From Desulfotalea sp. (GTDB taxonomy: Bacteria > Desulfobacterota > Desulfobulbia > Desulfobulbales > Desulfocapsaceae): 64,000 bases of DNA. Made by a program: the position numbers and the translations under genes. Positions 44,840 through 54,280 of the stretch are shown here, one piece after another; the stretch's first letter is position 1, and each line of letters begins with the position of its first letter. The DNA lies in contig NVXR01000003.1 in assembly GCA_002733995.1 (NCBI GenBank), forward strand, positions 124,001 to 188,000, written 5' to 3'. The notes beneath the pieces are model-generated. The model did not search any database. It worked only from the letters and a program-made list of their open reading frames with translations, and was not told where the DNA came from.

Positions 44840-45553
44840 ATGCTAGAACTTCGAAAAATAAGCTACACCTACCCACAGACCAGTAAGCCTATACTGAAAA
44901 ATCTCTCTTTCAAGGTTGAGGATAAACATGCAGGAATCATAGGCCCTAACGGTTGTGGGAAAACGACAATGCTTCACCTGATGGTAGGATTGATCAAACC
45001 AACGGAGGGGGATTTACTGTTTCACGGGGAACCCGTCACCACCAAACTCGACCTGTACAACCTCCGGCGTGATGTGGGTTTTTTATTTCAAAGTTCAGAT
45101 GACCAGCTCTTTTCCCCCACCGTAATAGAAGATGTTGCCTTTGGTCCATTGAACCTCGGATTTAAGCCAGATGAAGCCAGAGCAATCGCAGAAAACACCC
45201 TTAAAAATCTTGGTCTGAACGGCTTTGAAGATCGCATCACCCACAAACTCTCAGGAGGCGAAAAAAAGCTGGTTGCACTGGCCACGATACTTGCCATGCG
45301 GCCAAAAGTTTTACTCCTCGATGAGCCCACCAATAACCTTGATCCCAAAACCACCAGTCGGCTGATAGAAATTCTACGCAATCTCGATCTTTACCAGATA
45401 ATAATCAGTCACGACTGGGATTTTCTTAGTCACACCACCAATACTCTGTACAAGATTGAGCATGGACACATCCACAAATGTGAAGAAGATCATATCCACG
45501 AACATCGGCATATCCACAAAGCGGGAGACCATCCACATCAACATGACCTTTAG
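44840..45553 (+). CDS. nikO: Nickel ECF transporter ATP-binding protein NikO/CbiO with His-rich tail
   Basis: ATPase of the ECF nickel transporter. It shows Walker A GPNGCGKTT near residue 34, a Q-loop in LFQSSDDQLFSPT, signature LSGGEKK, Walker B VLLLDEPTNNLD and switch IISHDWDF. The last 30 residues contain eleven His and one Cys, a likely nickel-binding or nickel-sensing tail. It starts 154 bases after the YchF-like gene and completes the nikMLKQO set. Confidence 0.93.
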   Translation: MLELRKISYTYPQTSKPILKNLSFKVEDKHAGIIGPNGCGKTTMLHLMVGLIKPTEGDLLFHGEPVTTKLDLYNLRRDVGFLFQSSDDQLFSPTVIEDVAFGPLNLGFKPDEARAIAENTLKNLGLNGFEDRITHKLSGGEKKLVALATILAMRPKVLLLDEPTNNLDPKTTSRLIEILRNLDLYQIIISHDWDFLSHTTNTLYKIEHGHIHKCEEDHIHEHRHIHKAGDHPHQHDL

Positions 45554-45647
45554 TCCGTATTTCTCGGCAGTCAGCCGCTGCCTGATTTATTGTTTATTTG
45601 CCAACACGCCAGAGAAACTATGTTGTTACGAACATGCGAGGTAACTG

Positions 45648-46457
45648 TTGAAAAGCCCACTCATTGACAGACTTATTACGGAAAAGAAGGGAAAGCCCAT
45701 TATTTTGGGACATCGTGGAGTGAGAAACGGAGATGTACCAGAAAACACCCTCGGAGCATTTGAAGAAGCATTTAAACGGGGAGCTTCAGGTATCGAAATC
45801 GATGTTGAGTCCACCCTAGACGGTGAACTTATTGTTATAAACCGTTGGTTTTTAAAATCACAATTTGACGTTTTCCCCTGGGAAAAATCCCGTGAAGAGA
45901 TTCTGCAACTCGCTAGAAAAAAAGACATTGAGATTCCAACGTTTTTAGCCGTCTGCCAATTCATAAAAAAGAGGGAAAATACTATTTTTAACGTTGAAAT
46001 AAAATCTAGTCATCATTTTATCTGCCATACCGCTCGAAAAGCTATAGATATTATTCGATCTCAAGATATTGATTCACAGGTGATTATTTCCTCCTTTGAC
46101 ATGAATACTCTTCTTACTACCCGTTTTTATCATCATACCATCGAAACGGCCTACCTCTTTCGCAGCGTAGACCGGGTGGTAAAGTTAGACGACAAGAAGA
46201 CTTGGCGTTATAAAATCAATTCATTAATCAACCGTACAGGTATCAAAGGGATTATTGTCGGGGTTGATACCCTCCATCCAGAAATCTCACTTTTCCCAGA
46301 GAATGTAGATCAGAAACAAAACCTATGGCAGAGCCTTGCACGCAGGATGGACAAACGTGTCAATGCATGGACAGTGGAGACGCAAGAAGACCTGGAAAAA
46401 GCAATGAGTGCAGGGGCCAGAATAGTGATTTCAGATAATGTGAAGAGTATTATTTGA
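45648..46457 (+). CDS. Glycerophosphodiester phosphodiesterase-like protein with altered active site
   Basis: GDPD-type TIM-barrel protein of 269 residues, starting at a TTG with AGG upstream. The first half of the active site is intact: GHRG with His22, PENT at 31-34, Glu50 and Asp52. The family normally has HD a few residues after the DG pair; here that stretch reads LIVINRW, so the second catalytic His appears to be missing. ENTIFNVEIKS and RVNAWTV in the C-terminal half are normal. It may have changed substrate or be non-catalytic. It lies 95 bases after nikO. Confidence 0.8.
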   Translation: MKSPLIDRLITEKKGKPIILGHRGVRNGDVPENTLGAFEEAFKRGASGIEIDVESTLDGELIVINRWFLKSQFDVFPWEKSREEILQLARKKDIEIPTFLAVCQFIKKRENTIFNVEIKSSHHFICHTARKAIDIIRSQDIDSQVIISSFDMNTLLTTRFYHHTIETAYLFRSVDRVVKLDDKKTWRYKINSLINRTGIKGIIVGVDTLHPEISLFPENVDQKQNLWQSLARRMDKRVNAWTVETQEDLEKAMSAGARIVISDNVKSII

Positions 46458-46608
46458 GTGTGATATTATGGATATATGCTAAAGAATCTCAACAAAGGCG
46501 GTGGCTGACCAACTGTATTTGAAATTGACTGAGTAACCTAAACCCATTGGATGTTGTCTTGACCAAGCCCCCTCCTTCCCCCTCAAAGCATGCCCCAAAA
46601 CCAACCTA

Positions 46609-48744
46609 TTAACGGGTTACGGCCATTGCTCTCACCAAGGCGTTAATGAGCTCCACTTTCTGATATGGCTTATGGAGAAAGACCTGCTGGGGAAACATAG
46701 AACGTTCTGCTGCCATCTCCTTAGACTCACTGTGACGGCTCGTGAAAACCACCGGAACGGCCAACTCCATCTCCCGCAATATTAACAGAGTTTCCCGCCC
46801 ACCCATATCGGGCATATTCAAATCACAAAGCACAATACTGATTTCATTGACGTGTTCTCGAAACACCTCAACCGCAGCCCTACCATTCTCTGCAAGTAGA
46901 ACCTTAAAGCCCAAGCGGGTAAGTATCGCTTTCTCCTTATTACGCATCACCTGCTCATCGTCGATCAGCAGCACCGTATCACGACCTTCTGTAAAAAAAG
47001 ACTGACCAGCTTTAGCAACGGTAGGCTCAACCGCAAGATCTGACAGCGGGAAAAACACGCGAAAGATACTCCCTTTTCCCACTTTGCTGTGCACAGTAAC
47101 CACACCATTATGAGATTTTGCAATACCCTGCACCACAGAAAGACCAAGACCACGGCCTGCAAATTTACTCGAAAAAAATGGCTCAAAAAGCTTCTCTATA
47201 TCCCCAACTACAACACCAAAACCTTCATCTTTTACCTCCAGGCAAGCATATGTTGCTTCCTCTGGTCGCCAATCGAAGGGAAAAACGTTTTTGCCAGATA
47301 TGTCGGCAGAGGATATCGGTTTGACAGTCAGATAAATTTTTCTCTTATCACTAGAACTGGCCTCCCAGGCATTTATGACAAGATTCATCAGAACTTGTTG
47401 TATCTGACTCAGATCCGCATCGATGATTGGCCCGGGTGAGGCTAGATCAACAACAAAAACAATATCTTCTGGGGCCTCTCTCTGGAGCAGTGTCAGACTT
47501 TTTCGGCAGACAGCAGACAGATCTAAGGGGACATGTTTCCCTGTTGTTTGTCCAAGATACGTCAGCATCAAACTGCTAATTCCCACAGCCTTCCGGCTTG
47601 CCTGGATGGCAAGGGTAAGGATTCTTGCGGTTTCTGATTTTTCCTCTTTTCCTGAAAGATCATCCATGACCATCTCTAAATTCCCCATCACGACACCGAT
47701 CAGGTTATTGAAATGATGGGCGATGCCTCCGGCCATACGAGTCAAACTTTCTGTCTTCTGTAGTTGTCGACTCACTGTTTCAAATTTTTCTTTTTCCTCC
47801 TCAACTTTCTTACGTTCGCTAATATCGCGGGCTATACCTCTAAACCCTGTGGGCTCGCCATCGTCATTACAAACGATTGAAACTATCGTTTCTACATATC
47901 GTTTCTGCCCCTCTTTACAAATGAGCTCTAGCTCAAGCATTTTTCCCGGCTCATTTGTGGAGAGCACGGCGGTAAATGACTCACGTAATTGCTCCGTCGA
48001 ATATCCGCTCATGTAGCCAGTTATATTCACTCCCAATAGTTCCTGGTGAGAATGGCCCAACATTTTTCCCAACGCCTTATTCACGAGAGTAAAGTTTCCT
48101 TCAAGGTCTATCTCATAATATCCATCTTCAATACGTTCGATGATAGATCGGTATTTTTTCTCGCTAACAACAAGAGCCTGTTCATTTCTTTTACGTTCGA
48201 TGGCAAGTGCAACCTGATCGGAGACGGAATTAAGAATTTCCAGATCAATGAGGTCAAAGCGGTCTTCATCCTCATAGCATTGAGTCGACATAATCCCAAC
48301 AACGTCGGCCTTAATCTTCAAAGGGACACCAATCCACGTTTCAGGTGTAGTACCAATGATCTTATTTCCCGCCTTTCGAAGCAACAGATCCGCTTTTTTA
48401 TATAATACGCCTTTTTGGCTAATCAGCACTTCACCGGAGAGGGAATTTTGTTCATTTAATTGATCGGCATAAGCATCCCCGGAATCAAACTGATCGACAA
48501 AATAAGGAAAAGACATCCTTTTTGACTTTTTATTATAAATAGCTATATAAAAATTACTAAGATCGATAACAACACCAAGGATACGATGAATTTCTCCGAA
48601 CAACTCATCAAGATCCTTGGTAATATTAACCGCATTTGAGATACGAAAAAGAACTCGGTTTATCTGCTCGGCACGGTTCAATTCACCGATCTTTTTCTTC
48701 AACTGATCATTGGCTTGCAAGAGCTCGTTTTTGTCGATAGGCAT
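46609..48744 (-). CDS. Hybrid sensor histidine kinase (GAF-PAS-HisKA-HATPase-REC)
   Basis: Soluble two-component sensor of 711 residues without transmembrane segments. Domains are an N-terminal coiled coil, GAF (about 30-190), PAS plus PAC (about 200-320), and a kinase core with H box GGIAHHFNNLIGVVMGN near residues 342-358. The N box is NLVINAWEAS, then DEGFGV and GRGLGLSVVQGI. The C-terminal receiver domain (about 590-708) has VLCDLNMPDMGG with the phospho-Asp and a late Lys in LHKPY. No response regulator with an output domain lies beside it, so its target is elsewhere. Confidence 0.95.
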   Translation of the reverse strand: MPIDKNELLQANDQLKKKIGELNRAEQINRVLFRISNAVNITKDLDELFGEIHRILGVVIDLSNFYIAIYNKKSKRMSFPYFVDQFDSGDAYADQLNEQNSLSGEVLISQKGVLYKKADLLLRKAGNKIIGTTPETWIGVPLKIKADVVGIMSTQCYEDEDRFDLIDLEILNSVSDQVALAIERKRNEQALVVSEKKYRSIIERIEDGYYEIDLEGNFTLVNKALGKMLGHSHQELLGVNITGYMSGYSTEQLRESFTAVLSTNEPGKMLELELICKEGQKRYVETIVSIVCNDDGEPTGFRGIARDISERKKVEEEKEKFETVSRQLQKTESLTRMAGGIAHHFNNLIGVVMGNLEMVMDDLSGKEEKSETARILTLAIQASRKAVGISSLMLTYLGQTTGKHVPLDLSAVCRKSLTLLQREAPEDIVFVVDLASPGPIIDADLSQIQQVLMNLVINAWEASSSDKRKIYLTVKPISSADISGKNVFPFDWRPEEATYACLEVKDEGFGVVVGDIEKLFEPFFSSKFAGRGLGLSVVQGIAKSHNGVVTVHSKVGKGSIFRVFFPLSDLAVEPTVAKAGQSFFTEGRDTVLLIDDEQVMRNKEKAILTRLGFKVLLAENGRAAVEVFREHVNEISIVLCDLNMPDMGGRETLLILREMELAVPVVFTSRHSESKEMAAERSMFPQQVFLHKPYQKVELINALVRAMAVTR

Positions 48745-48897
48745 CTCTTCTCAAGGCCTTCTGTAAAAATTATGCTACAGGATTGGGGCTTCTATTGGCA
48801 TACTTGACACAACAAAAACAAACTCTATCCATCAAGTTACTTAATCTACTGAAGTAACAAACGATCGAATGCAATTGTAATTCAGGACCTATATAGA

Positions 48898-49677
48898 TTA
48901 TCGATTTTGCCAGTTAGGTTTACGTTTTTCAAAGAATGCTTTCACCCCTTCTTTAGCATCTTCTGTAGTACAAAGCCTTGCAAAGGCCTCATTCATGAGG
49001 TCAAATTGCCTAAAATAATCCATATCTTCTGTAGAATAAAAACCTTGCTTGGCAATCTGTACTGCCAGTGGACTTTTTTCGGCTAATTTCTCAGCCCATA
49101 AAAGAGCCTCTTCATCAAGATTCTCTTGCGGAACAAGCCGATTAACAAGACCAAGCTCCTTGAGCTCCGGCCCCTTTATCAACTCACCGAATAATAATAA
49201 TTCCAGTGCTTTCTTACGACCAACACAACGTGCAACGGGGATGATTGGGCCAACACAGTTCAGTCCAACATTTATGGCCGTGAGACCCATTTTCACATTC
49301 TCGGCAGCTATTGTAAGATCCGCAGCTACAGCCAAACCCATCCCATTGGCAACAGCAACACCTTGAACCTGGGCGACGACAGGTTTTTTAAGTCGGGCAA
49401 TTGAAATCAATGGTCTCTCCATGTTTTCAATCCAACTACGATATTCCATGGCAGTTTTTCCCTCAAGCTCGTTCACATCTATGCCTGCACTAAAGGCTTT
49501 TCCTGCAGCCTTTAGAAGAATAACCCGGACCCTACTGTCCCCGTCCATTGATCTCAGTGCAGTATTAAGCTCTACTGCAAATTTACTATTAAAGGTGTTG
49601 AGTTGATCCGGTCTATTAAGAGTGATAGTTGCAACAAAACGATCGTTAATTGTTGTAATTATGTGTTCGTATGACAT
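48898..49677 (-). CDS. Enoyl-CoA hydratase/isomerase family protein
   Basis: Crotonase-fold enzyme of 259 residues. The ATG at 49677 is preceded by AGGAGG, so I reject the upstream start at 49734. The oxyanion-hole segments are AFSAGIDVNELEG near 61-73 and QGVAVANGMGLAVAADLTIA near 99-118. The usual second catalytic Glu position lies in NCVGPIIPVA, which lacks the typical Glu, so isomerase or another CoA-ester chemistry is possible. It appears monocistronic and divergent from the TonB receptor gene. Confidence 0.88.
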   Translation of the reverse strand: MSYEHIITTINDRFVATITLNRPDQLNTFNSKFAVELNTALRSMDGDSRVRVILLKAAGKAFSAGIDVNELEGKTAMEYRSWIENMERPLISIARLKKPVVAQVQGVAVANGMGLAVAADLTIAAENVKMGLTAINVGLNCVGPIIPVARCVGRKKALELLLFGELIKGPELKELGLVNRLVPQENLDEEALLWAEKLAEKSPLAVQIAKQGFYSTEDMDYFRQFDLMNEAFARLCTTEDAKEGVKAFFEKRKPNWQNR

Positions 49678-50131
49678 TTTATCCTCCTGGCTAACCCCAC
49701 GTAAATTACGTTCCAATACTTTTACATCTATCACAATACACTCTTTATGAGTTAGAGAAATAATTTTATTTTTTGTAAAAGAAGCCCATCTTCACGGCAC
49801 ACCAGTTTAATTGCTGCCAAAGTATTTTTTTTTTGCGACACAGCAGAGAAAGTGTTGAAGCACAGGCTCACCTTTTTGGAAAAAAGTGAATACACATCTC
49901 CCCTCCCCATACCTAACTAACCAATAAACCAACACTTACAAAGTATAACCTTAAAAGACTTTCGTGTGGTTTGTTTTGGTAATTGTCGGTTCGTCTTTGT
50001 CTAATCAGCAACTCATTCATGCTATAAATTGTACATTATCGCCTACCATTAGACTCAAGCTATATTTCATTAACAATCCTTCGCTATACCGTAGGGATGA
50101 ACAGGTTTTTTTGAGAAAAAGGGATAACAAG
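49678..50131. other. Intergenic region of about 450 bases upstream of the TonB block
   Basis: It holds the promoters of the enoyl-CoA hydratase gene and of the twelve-gene TonB block. A run of T residues lies near 49825-49834. I looked for a Fur-type box, the GTAAYAC nickel operator and a cobalamin-riboswitch B12 box and saw none. The leader before 50132 is AT-rich, with GGGA at 50120-50123. Confidence 0.4.
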
Positions 50132-52132
50132 ATGAAGAAGAAAACTATCGTTACACTTTCAGCACTCTACCTATCGTTTTGTGGTATTGGAGGGAGTGCA
50201 ATGGCAGAAGAACACGCTGCAACGGACAGTATTTTCAGACTTGGTGAAATTGTCGTGGAAGACAGTTCTGGAGTCCAGGATATTGCTATCACTAACACAA
50301 TCAGTCAAGAAGAGATACAGGCTGTGGGAGCCACCAATGCTGCAGAAGCTCTCAAATACGTTCCTGGTGTTAATGTGGTGCAAACCACCAAAGGAGAACT
50401 TAACATAAGTGTCCAGGGATTTTCTCAAAAAGACATTCTTATTCTCATTGATGGTGTCCCCTATTACGAAACTGAAAATGGCCCACTTGACCTACAACAA
50501 ATCCCAGCCAGTATCATTGGCAAAATTGAAGTAACCAAGGGCGCCTCATCTGTCCTTTACGGTCCCAACGCCCTGGGTGGTGTCATCAATATCATTACCA
50601 AAAAAGGTGTTGAAGGATTCACCGGTTCGGTGAGCACTGAATTTGGGAGCGGCAAGTATAACAGAGATGCAGCAACCATCAATTATGGCCACGAAAATGG
50701 CTTTTCAATTCTTGGAACCGTCGACTACAGAACTCGAGATTATACTCGTTTTTCAGATGATTATAAGGCCCATCCCAGCAAGATAAAAGGTATGAAAGGT
50801 ATCCACATTGTGGACGAGGGGGGGAAAAAGGAAAACTCAGATCTCGAGTCCCTCAATCTCTGGACCAGATTTGGTTATGCACCAACAGATAATGGTGAGA
50901 TTTATGCCTCTGTATATCGATATGAAATGGATCGAGGAAGACCTTTTAGCGACAACCACAATAAACGTTTCTATGAGAATCACAAAGGCTCTGCATTTAC
51001 CTCATTTGGTCGATATGACAGCTATAAAGATACAGGAATAGACCTTGGAGCCAAGGTAAAAACCAATGAGTGGCTCACCCTGAGAGGTATTGCTTTTTAC
51101 CATAAACATCAGGATAATTATATCTCATATGAAGACTGGAGTATGGAAAAGAAGCTGGCAACCAGCACTTGGGATGACAATTCTTCCGGCGCCTCTTTCT
51201 TTACCGATATGGACCTCGATAAAATTGGTAATCTTTCACTGACGGCCCAATACAGAGAAGATCAACACAAACAGCGGGGAGACTTTCACTACCCCTGGAG
51301 TGAGTCAGAGTCAAGTATTGTCACCCTGGCCGCAGAAGACACCGTCAAATTTAACCAGTTTACCGCTGTAGTCGGAATTGCCTATAGCTATTTCGATGCC
51401 GACAAGATAGCCGATAAGCCTGGGTATAATACCGACACGATTGACCCCATGTTCGGTCTAACCTGGACGGCTGAGTCTGGAGTTTCAATATTTGGTTCTA
51501 TTGCTAAGAAAACCAGATTTCCAGCGTTCAACGACATGGAATTAGACAATACTCTTTTCAGCCTCGACCCTGAACAAAGCGTCAACTACACCGCCGGTAC
51601 AAGATACACCTTTGGGGGTATAAGTGAGGTGAGCCTCTCAACCTTCTACAGCGATATTACCGATCGTATCGCAGAAACTGTTGATAACAAAGGCAACGAC
51701 ATCATGACCAACCTCGACCAGGTTGAAATCTATGGTGCAGAGCTATCCTCGGACACAACCATTACCGAAAGATTAAGCTTAGGGCTCGATTACGTTTTTA
51801 CCCACGCCCGCAATACTTCAGACACAAGAGACAGTGATTACATTGAAGATGTCGCTGAACATCAAGGGATTGCCCGGATCTCTTATCTCATTCCTGTGCT
51901 TGAAACCACCTTTAACATCCTCGGAAATCTGAAAATAGATACTGTCGTTGATAACGAAACCGACGTCATGGAAGACAGTGTTGTAATAGATCTGTCTCTT
52001 TTAAAAGAATTTGCAAATGGCTTTAGTGTCGGCGGATATATCTATAACCTCCTTGACGAAGATTTCTATGAAGGCAATGGAATGGCAAGTAACGGTATTA
52101 GCTTTAAATTACTGGCACAATACAATTTCTAG
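50132..52132 (+). CDS. TonB-dependent outer-membrane receptor
   Basis: Outer-membrane gated beta-barrel of 666 residues. I chose the ATG at 50132, which gives a proper signal peptide (MKKKTIVTLSALYLSFCG to about residue 27); the frame is open to 49964. A TonB-box-like GEIVVED lies near residues 36-42. The plug domain has ALKYVPGVNVV, ILIDGVPYY, IEVTKGASSVLYGPNALGG and VINIITKKG. The barrel ends in an aromatic C-terminus, LLAQYNF, as required for BAM insertion. It is the first gene of a block containing its own binding protein, ABC importer and TonB motor. The ligand is unknown; the plug is of the siderophore/cobalamin class. Confidence 0.95.
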   Translation: MKKKTIVTLSALYLSFCGIGGSAMAEEHAATDSIFRLGEIVVEDSSGVQDIAITNTISQEEIQAVGATNAAEALKYVPGVNVVQTTKGELNISVQGFSQKDILILIDGVPYYETENGPLDLQQIPASIIGKIEVTKGASSVLYGPNALGGVINIITKKGVEGFTGSVSTEFGSGKYNRDAATINYGHENGFSILGTVDYRTRDYTRFSDDYKAHPSKIKGMKGIHIVDEGGKKENSDLESLNLWTRFGYAPTDNGEIYASVYRYEMDRGRPFSDNHNKRFYENHKGSAFTSFGRYDSYKDTGIDLGAKVKTNEWLTLRGIAFYHKHQDNYISYEDWSMEKKLATSTWDDNSSGASFFTDMDLDKIGNLSLTAQYREDQHKQRGDFHYPWSESESSIVTLAAEDTVKFNQFTAVVGIAYSYFDADKIADKPGYNTDTIDPMFGLTWTAESGVSIFGSIAKKTRFPAFNDMELDNTLFSLDPEQSVNYTAGTRYTFGGISEVSLSTFYSDITDRIAETVDNKGNDIMTNLDQVEIYGAELSSDTTITERLSLGLDYVFTHARNTSDTRDSDYIEDVAEHQGIARISYLIPVLETTFNILGNLKIDTVVDNETDVMEDSVVIDLSLLKEFANGFSVGGYIYNLLDEDFYEGNGMASNGISFKLLAQYNF

Positions 52133-52152
52133 TCACGGCTGCAGGCCCTTGT

Positions 52153-52181
52153 CCCATACAGCAGCGTAACTGCTGTATGGG
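52153..52181 (+). promoter_or_regulatory. Intra-operon hairpin between receptor and binding-protein genes
   Basis: Perfect 12-base stem CCCATACAGCAG/CTGCTGTATGGG with a CGTAA loop, 20 bases after the receptor stop and 18 bases before the next ATG. No T run follows. It probably acts as a transcript-stabilising or attenuating hairpin that sets receptor levels above the rest of the block. Confidence 0.7.
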
Positions 52182-52199
52182 CTGTTGAGGTGATACACT

Positions 52200-53204
52200 A
52201 TGAAAAATTTGATTCAGCTATTTATTGCTCTATGTTTCGTTCTTTCTTTTTCCACCTCCAGGGCAAACCAAATCACAATACAGGACCAGGCTGGCCGGGA
52301 TGTCACCATCAAACAGCCGGTTGAGCGTGTTGTTACCACCTTCATTCCCGCAACGATTTTTGCCCTCTGTGCAGGGCTCGGGGACAAGCTGGTCGGGGCA
52401 TCAACTAAAGATACAACCAGTTCTATCTATGAAGCCCTCATCCCCAAGAATAAACCTCCAGTTCTTGTGGGAAACAGAACCATAGGTGTAAACCTTGAAA
52501 CAATTGCATCCCTGCATCCGGATCTCGTTATTTTATATGGCCAAAAAGACGGTGTACGTCTTGCCAACCGACTCACTAAACTGGGGTTCCCCGCAATAGT
52601 CATAGTGCCGGAAACCTTTGCAGGTATGACAAAGAGCCTCGCAATAATCGGTGAGGCAACAGGTCAACAAAAACATACTGACAAAGTGATAGCTGCAATG
52701 ACTGAGATAGTCCTCAAGGTTCAGCAACGGGTCGTCCACAAAGAGAAGCCCTCTGTTTATTATGCAACGAGCAACCTCCTCAGGACAGTCTCTGGCGACA
52801 TGCTACAAAACGAAATGATCACCTTTGCCGGAGGAAGAAACGTCAGCGAGAAGACAAAAGGTTTTTTCATCTCAATCAGTAGAGAACAGTTTTCTGCCTG
52901 GAATCCGGACATTATCCTCTGCAGCGACCGATTACCCACCACGGAAATAGCCCGCATCAATTCGCCGGAATTCATGAATATAACAGCCCGAAAAGAAAAC
53001 AACATCTTCCGAGTCCCACAGGAGACCTACTGGGATTTTCCCTCACCACTTGCCATGGCAGGCTTATTATGGATGAGTGACAAAATACACCCCGAAGCAT
53101 CTGCAGATGACACTCTACAGCAGGAAATTGACCATTATTACGACACCATCTTTGGTGAAGGGTTTTCGAAAAAGTTTCCCAATGTTGTCGGTAATACACC
53201 GTAA
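52200..53204 (+). CDS. Periplasmic substrate-binding protein (BtuF/FepB type)
   Basis: Cluster A-II binding protein of 334 residues with a signal peptide ending near SRA (residue 22). The family pattern is clear: QDQAGRDVTIKQPVERVVTT at the start of the mature protein, SLHPDLVILYG at the end of the first lobe, a long connecting helix near 150-185 and a second lobe with WNPDIILCSD. This class carries iron chelates, heme or cobalamin. It hands over to the FecCD permease encoded next. The substrate is not readable. Confidence 0.9.
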   Translation: MKNLIQLFIALCFVLSFSTSRANQITIQDQAGRDVTIKQPVERVVTTFIPATIFALCAGLGDKLVGASTKDTTSSIYEALIPKNKPPVLVGNRTIGVNLETIASLHPDLVILYGQKDGVRLANRLTKLGFPAIVIVPETFAGMTKSLAIIGEATGQQKHTDKVIAAMTEIVLKVQQRVVHKEKPSVYYATSNLLRTVSGDMLQNEMITFAGGRNVSEKTKGFFISISREQFSAWNPDIILCSDRLPTTEIARINSPEFMNITARKENNIFRVPQETYWDFPSPLAMAGLLWMSDKIHPEASADDTLQQEIDHYYDTIFGEGFSKKFPNVVGNTP

Positions 53205-53227
53205 CATTGCCACGACACACAAAATAT

Positions 53228-54280
53228 ATGAGCATACAAAACCATAAATTGAGGCAATCCAGGCGCACCCTCGCTTTCTTCTGGGCACTATTACTGATAG
53301 TCGTCTTCTTCTCATCTTTTTTGGGTCGAATGGACGTATCGCCCCAGGTTATTGCCACAACTCTTATCAATCTCCCCACAACCGCCGCTGACCTCGTAGC
53401 GGGGAATTATGAAAATTTGAGTGAATCTGAACGGGTTTTGCTCCTTATTCGTTTTCCTAGAATTCTTCTCGCTCTCTTGGTGGGGTGTGGTCTTTCCGTT
53501 TCCGGGGCCGTCTACCAGGGGTTGTTTAGAAACCCGCTGGTCTCACCTGATATACTCGGAGTAGCGGCCGGTTGCACATTTGGTGCAACCCTTGGATTAC
53601 TGTTGCCTGGATCAGATTTTACACTTGTACGTATCTGCTCTTTTATCGCTGGCCTTGCTGCAGTGAGTCTCGCGCTGACCATGGCTAAAGTTGTCCATAG
53701 CTCCCAAACGGTGGTACTTGTTCTCACCGGAATTATCAGCGGTTCACTCTTCCATGCATTTTTTATGATCCTCAAAACGGTGGCTGATCCCTACAATCAA
53801 TTGCCAGCTATCGTATTTTGGGTCATGGGATCACTTTCCGGAACATCCTGGGTAGACACCTTACAGTTATTACCAATAATTTTAGGTGGATATGCCTGCT
53901 TTCATCTTTTTAGATTTCGACTCAACATTCTCTCTCTAGGTGATTCCCAGGCCAAAACCCTTGGGGTAAATCCTAAGGGTTTACGCTTATTTTTAATCAG
54001 TGTGAGTTCGTTAATGATAGCTGTCTGTGTGGCCTCGTGTGGACAAGTTTCCTGGGTAGGCCTTGTTATTCCGCATATTGTCAGAACCATCATCGGCCCA
54101 GACCACCGAATGTTGGTCCCCTGTTCTGCTCTTCTTGGGGCCACTTTTCTCCTCCTCGCCGATGATATAGCCAGATCAGCCTTCAGTAGCGAACTCCCCT
54201 TAGGGGTAATTACCTCCCTTGTGGGAGCGCCAATTTTTGCATGGTTGCTCTACCATAATAAAAACAGAGGCTGGACATGA
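53228..54280 (+). CDS. FecCD-family ABC permease
   Basis: Inner-membrane permease of 350 residues from the ATG at 53228 (an upstream TTG gives a longer frame). About ten helices are seen. Signatures are IRFPRILLALLVGCGLSVSG, YQGLFRNPLVSPDILGVAAG and GLVIPHIVRTIIGPDHR. Its stop overlaps the ATPase ATG. Only one permease gene is present, so it works as a homodimer. It is of the type used for iron chelates, heme and vitamin B12. Confidence 0.94.
   Translation: MSIQNHKLRQSRRTLAFFWALLLIVVFFSSFLGRMDVSPQVIATTLINLPTTAADLVAGNYENLSESERVLLLIRFPRILLALLVGCGLSVSGAVYQGLFRNPLVSPDILGVAAGCTFGATLGLLLPGSDFTLVRICSFIAGLAAVSLALTMAKVVHSSQTVVLVLTGIISGSLFHAFFMILKTVADPYNQLPAIVFWVMGSLSGTSWVDTLQLLPIILGGYACFHLFRFRLNILSLGDSQAKTLGVNPKGLRLFLISVSSLMIAVCVASCGQVSWVGLVIPHIVRTIIGPDHRMLVPCSALLGATFLLLADDIARSAFSSELPLGVITSLVGAPIFAWLLYHNKNRGWT

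Noticed and set aside
49678..50131. Cobalamin riboswitch or Fur box before the TonB receptor
   Set aside because: I looked for the B12-box pattern and for a GATAATGAT-type palindrome and found neither.
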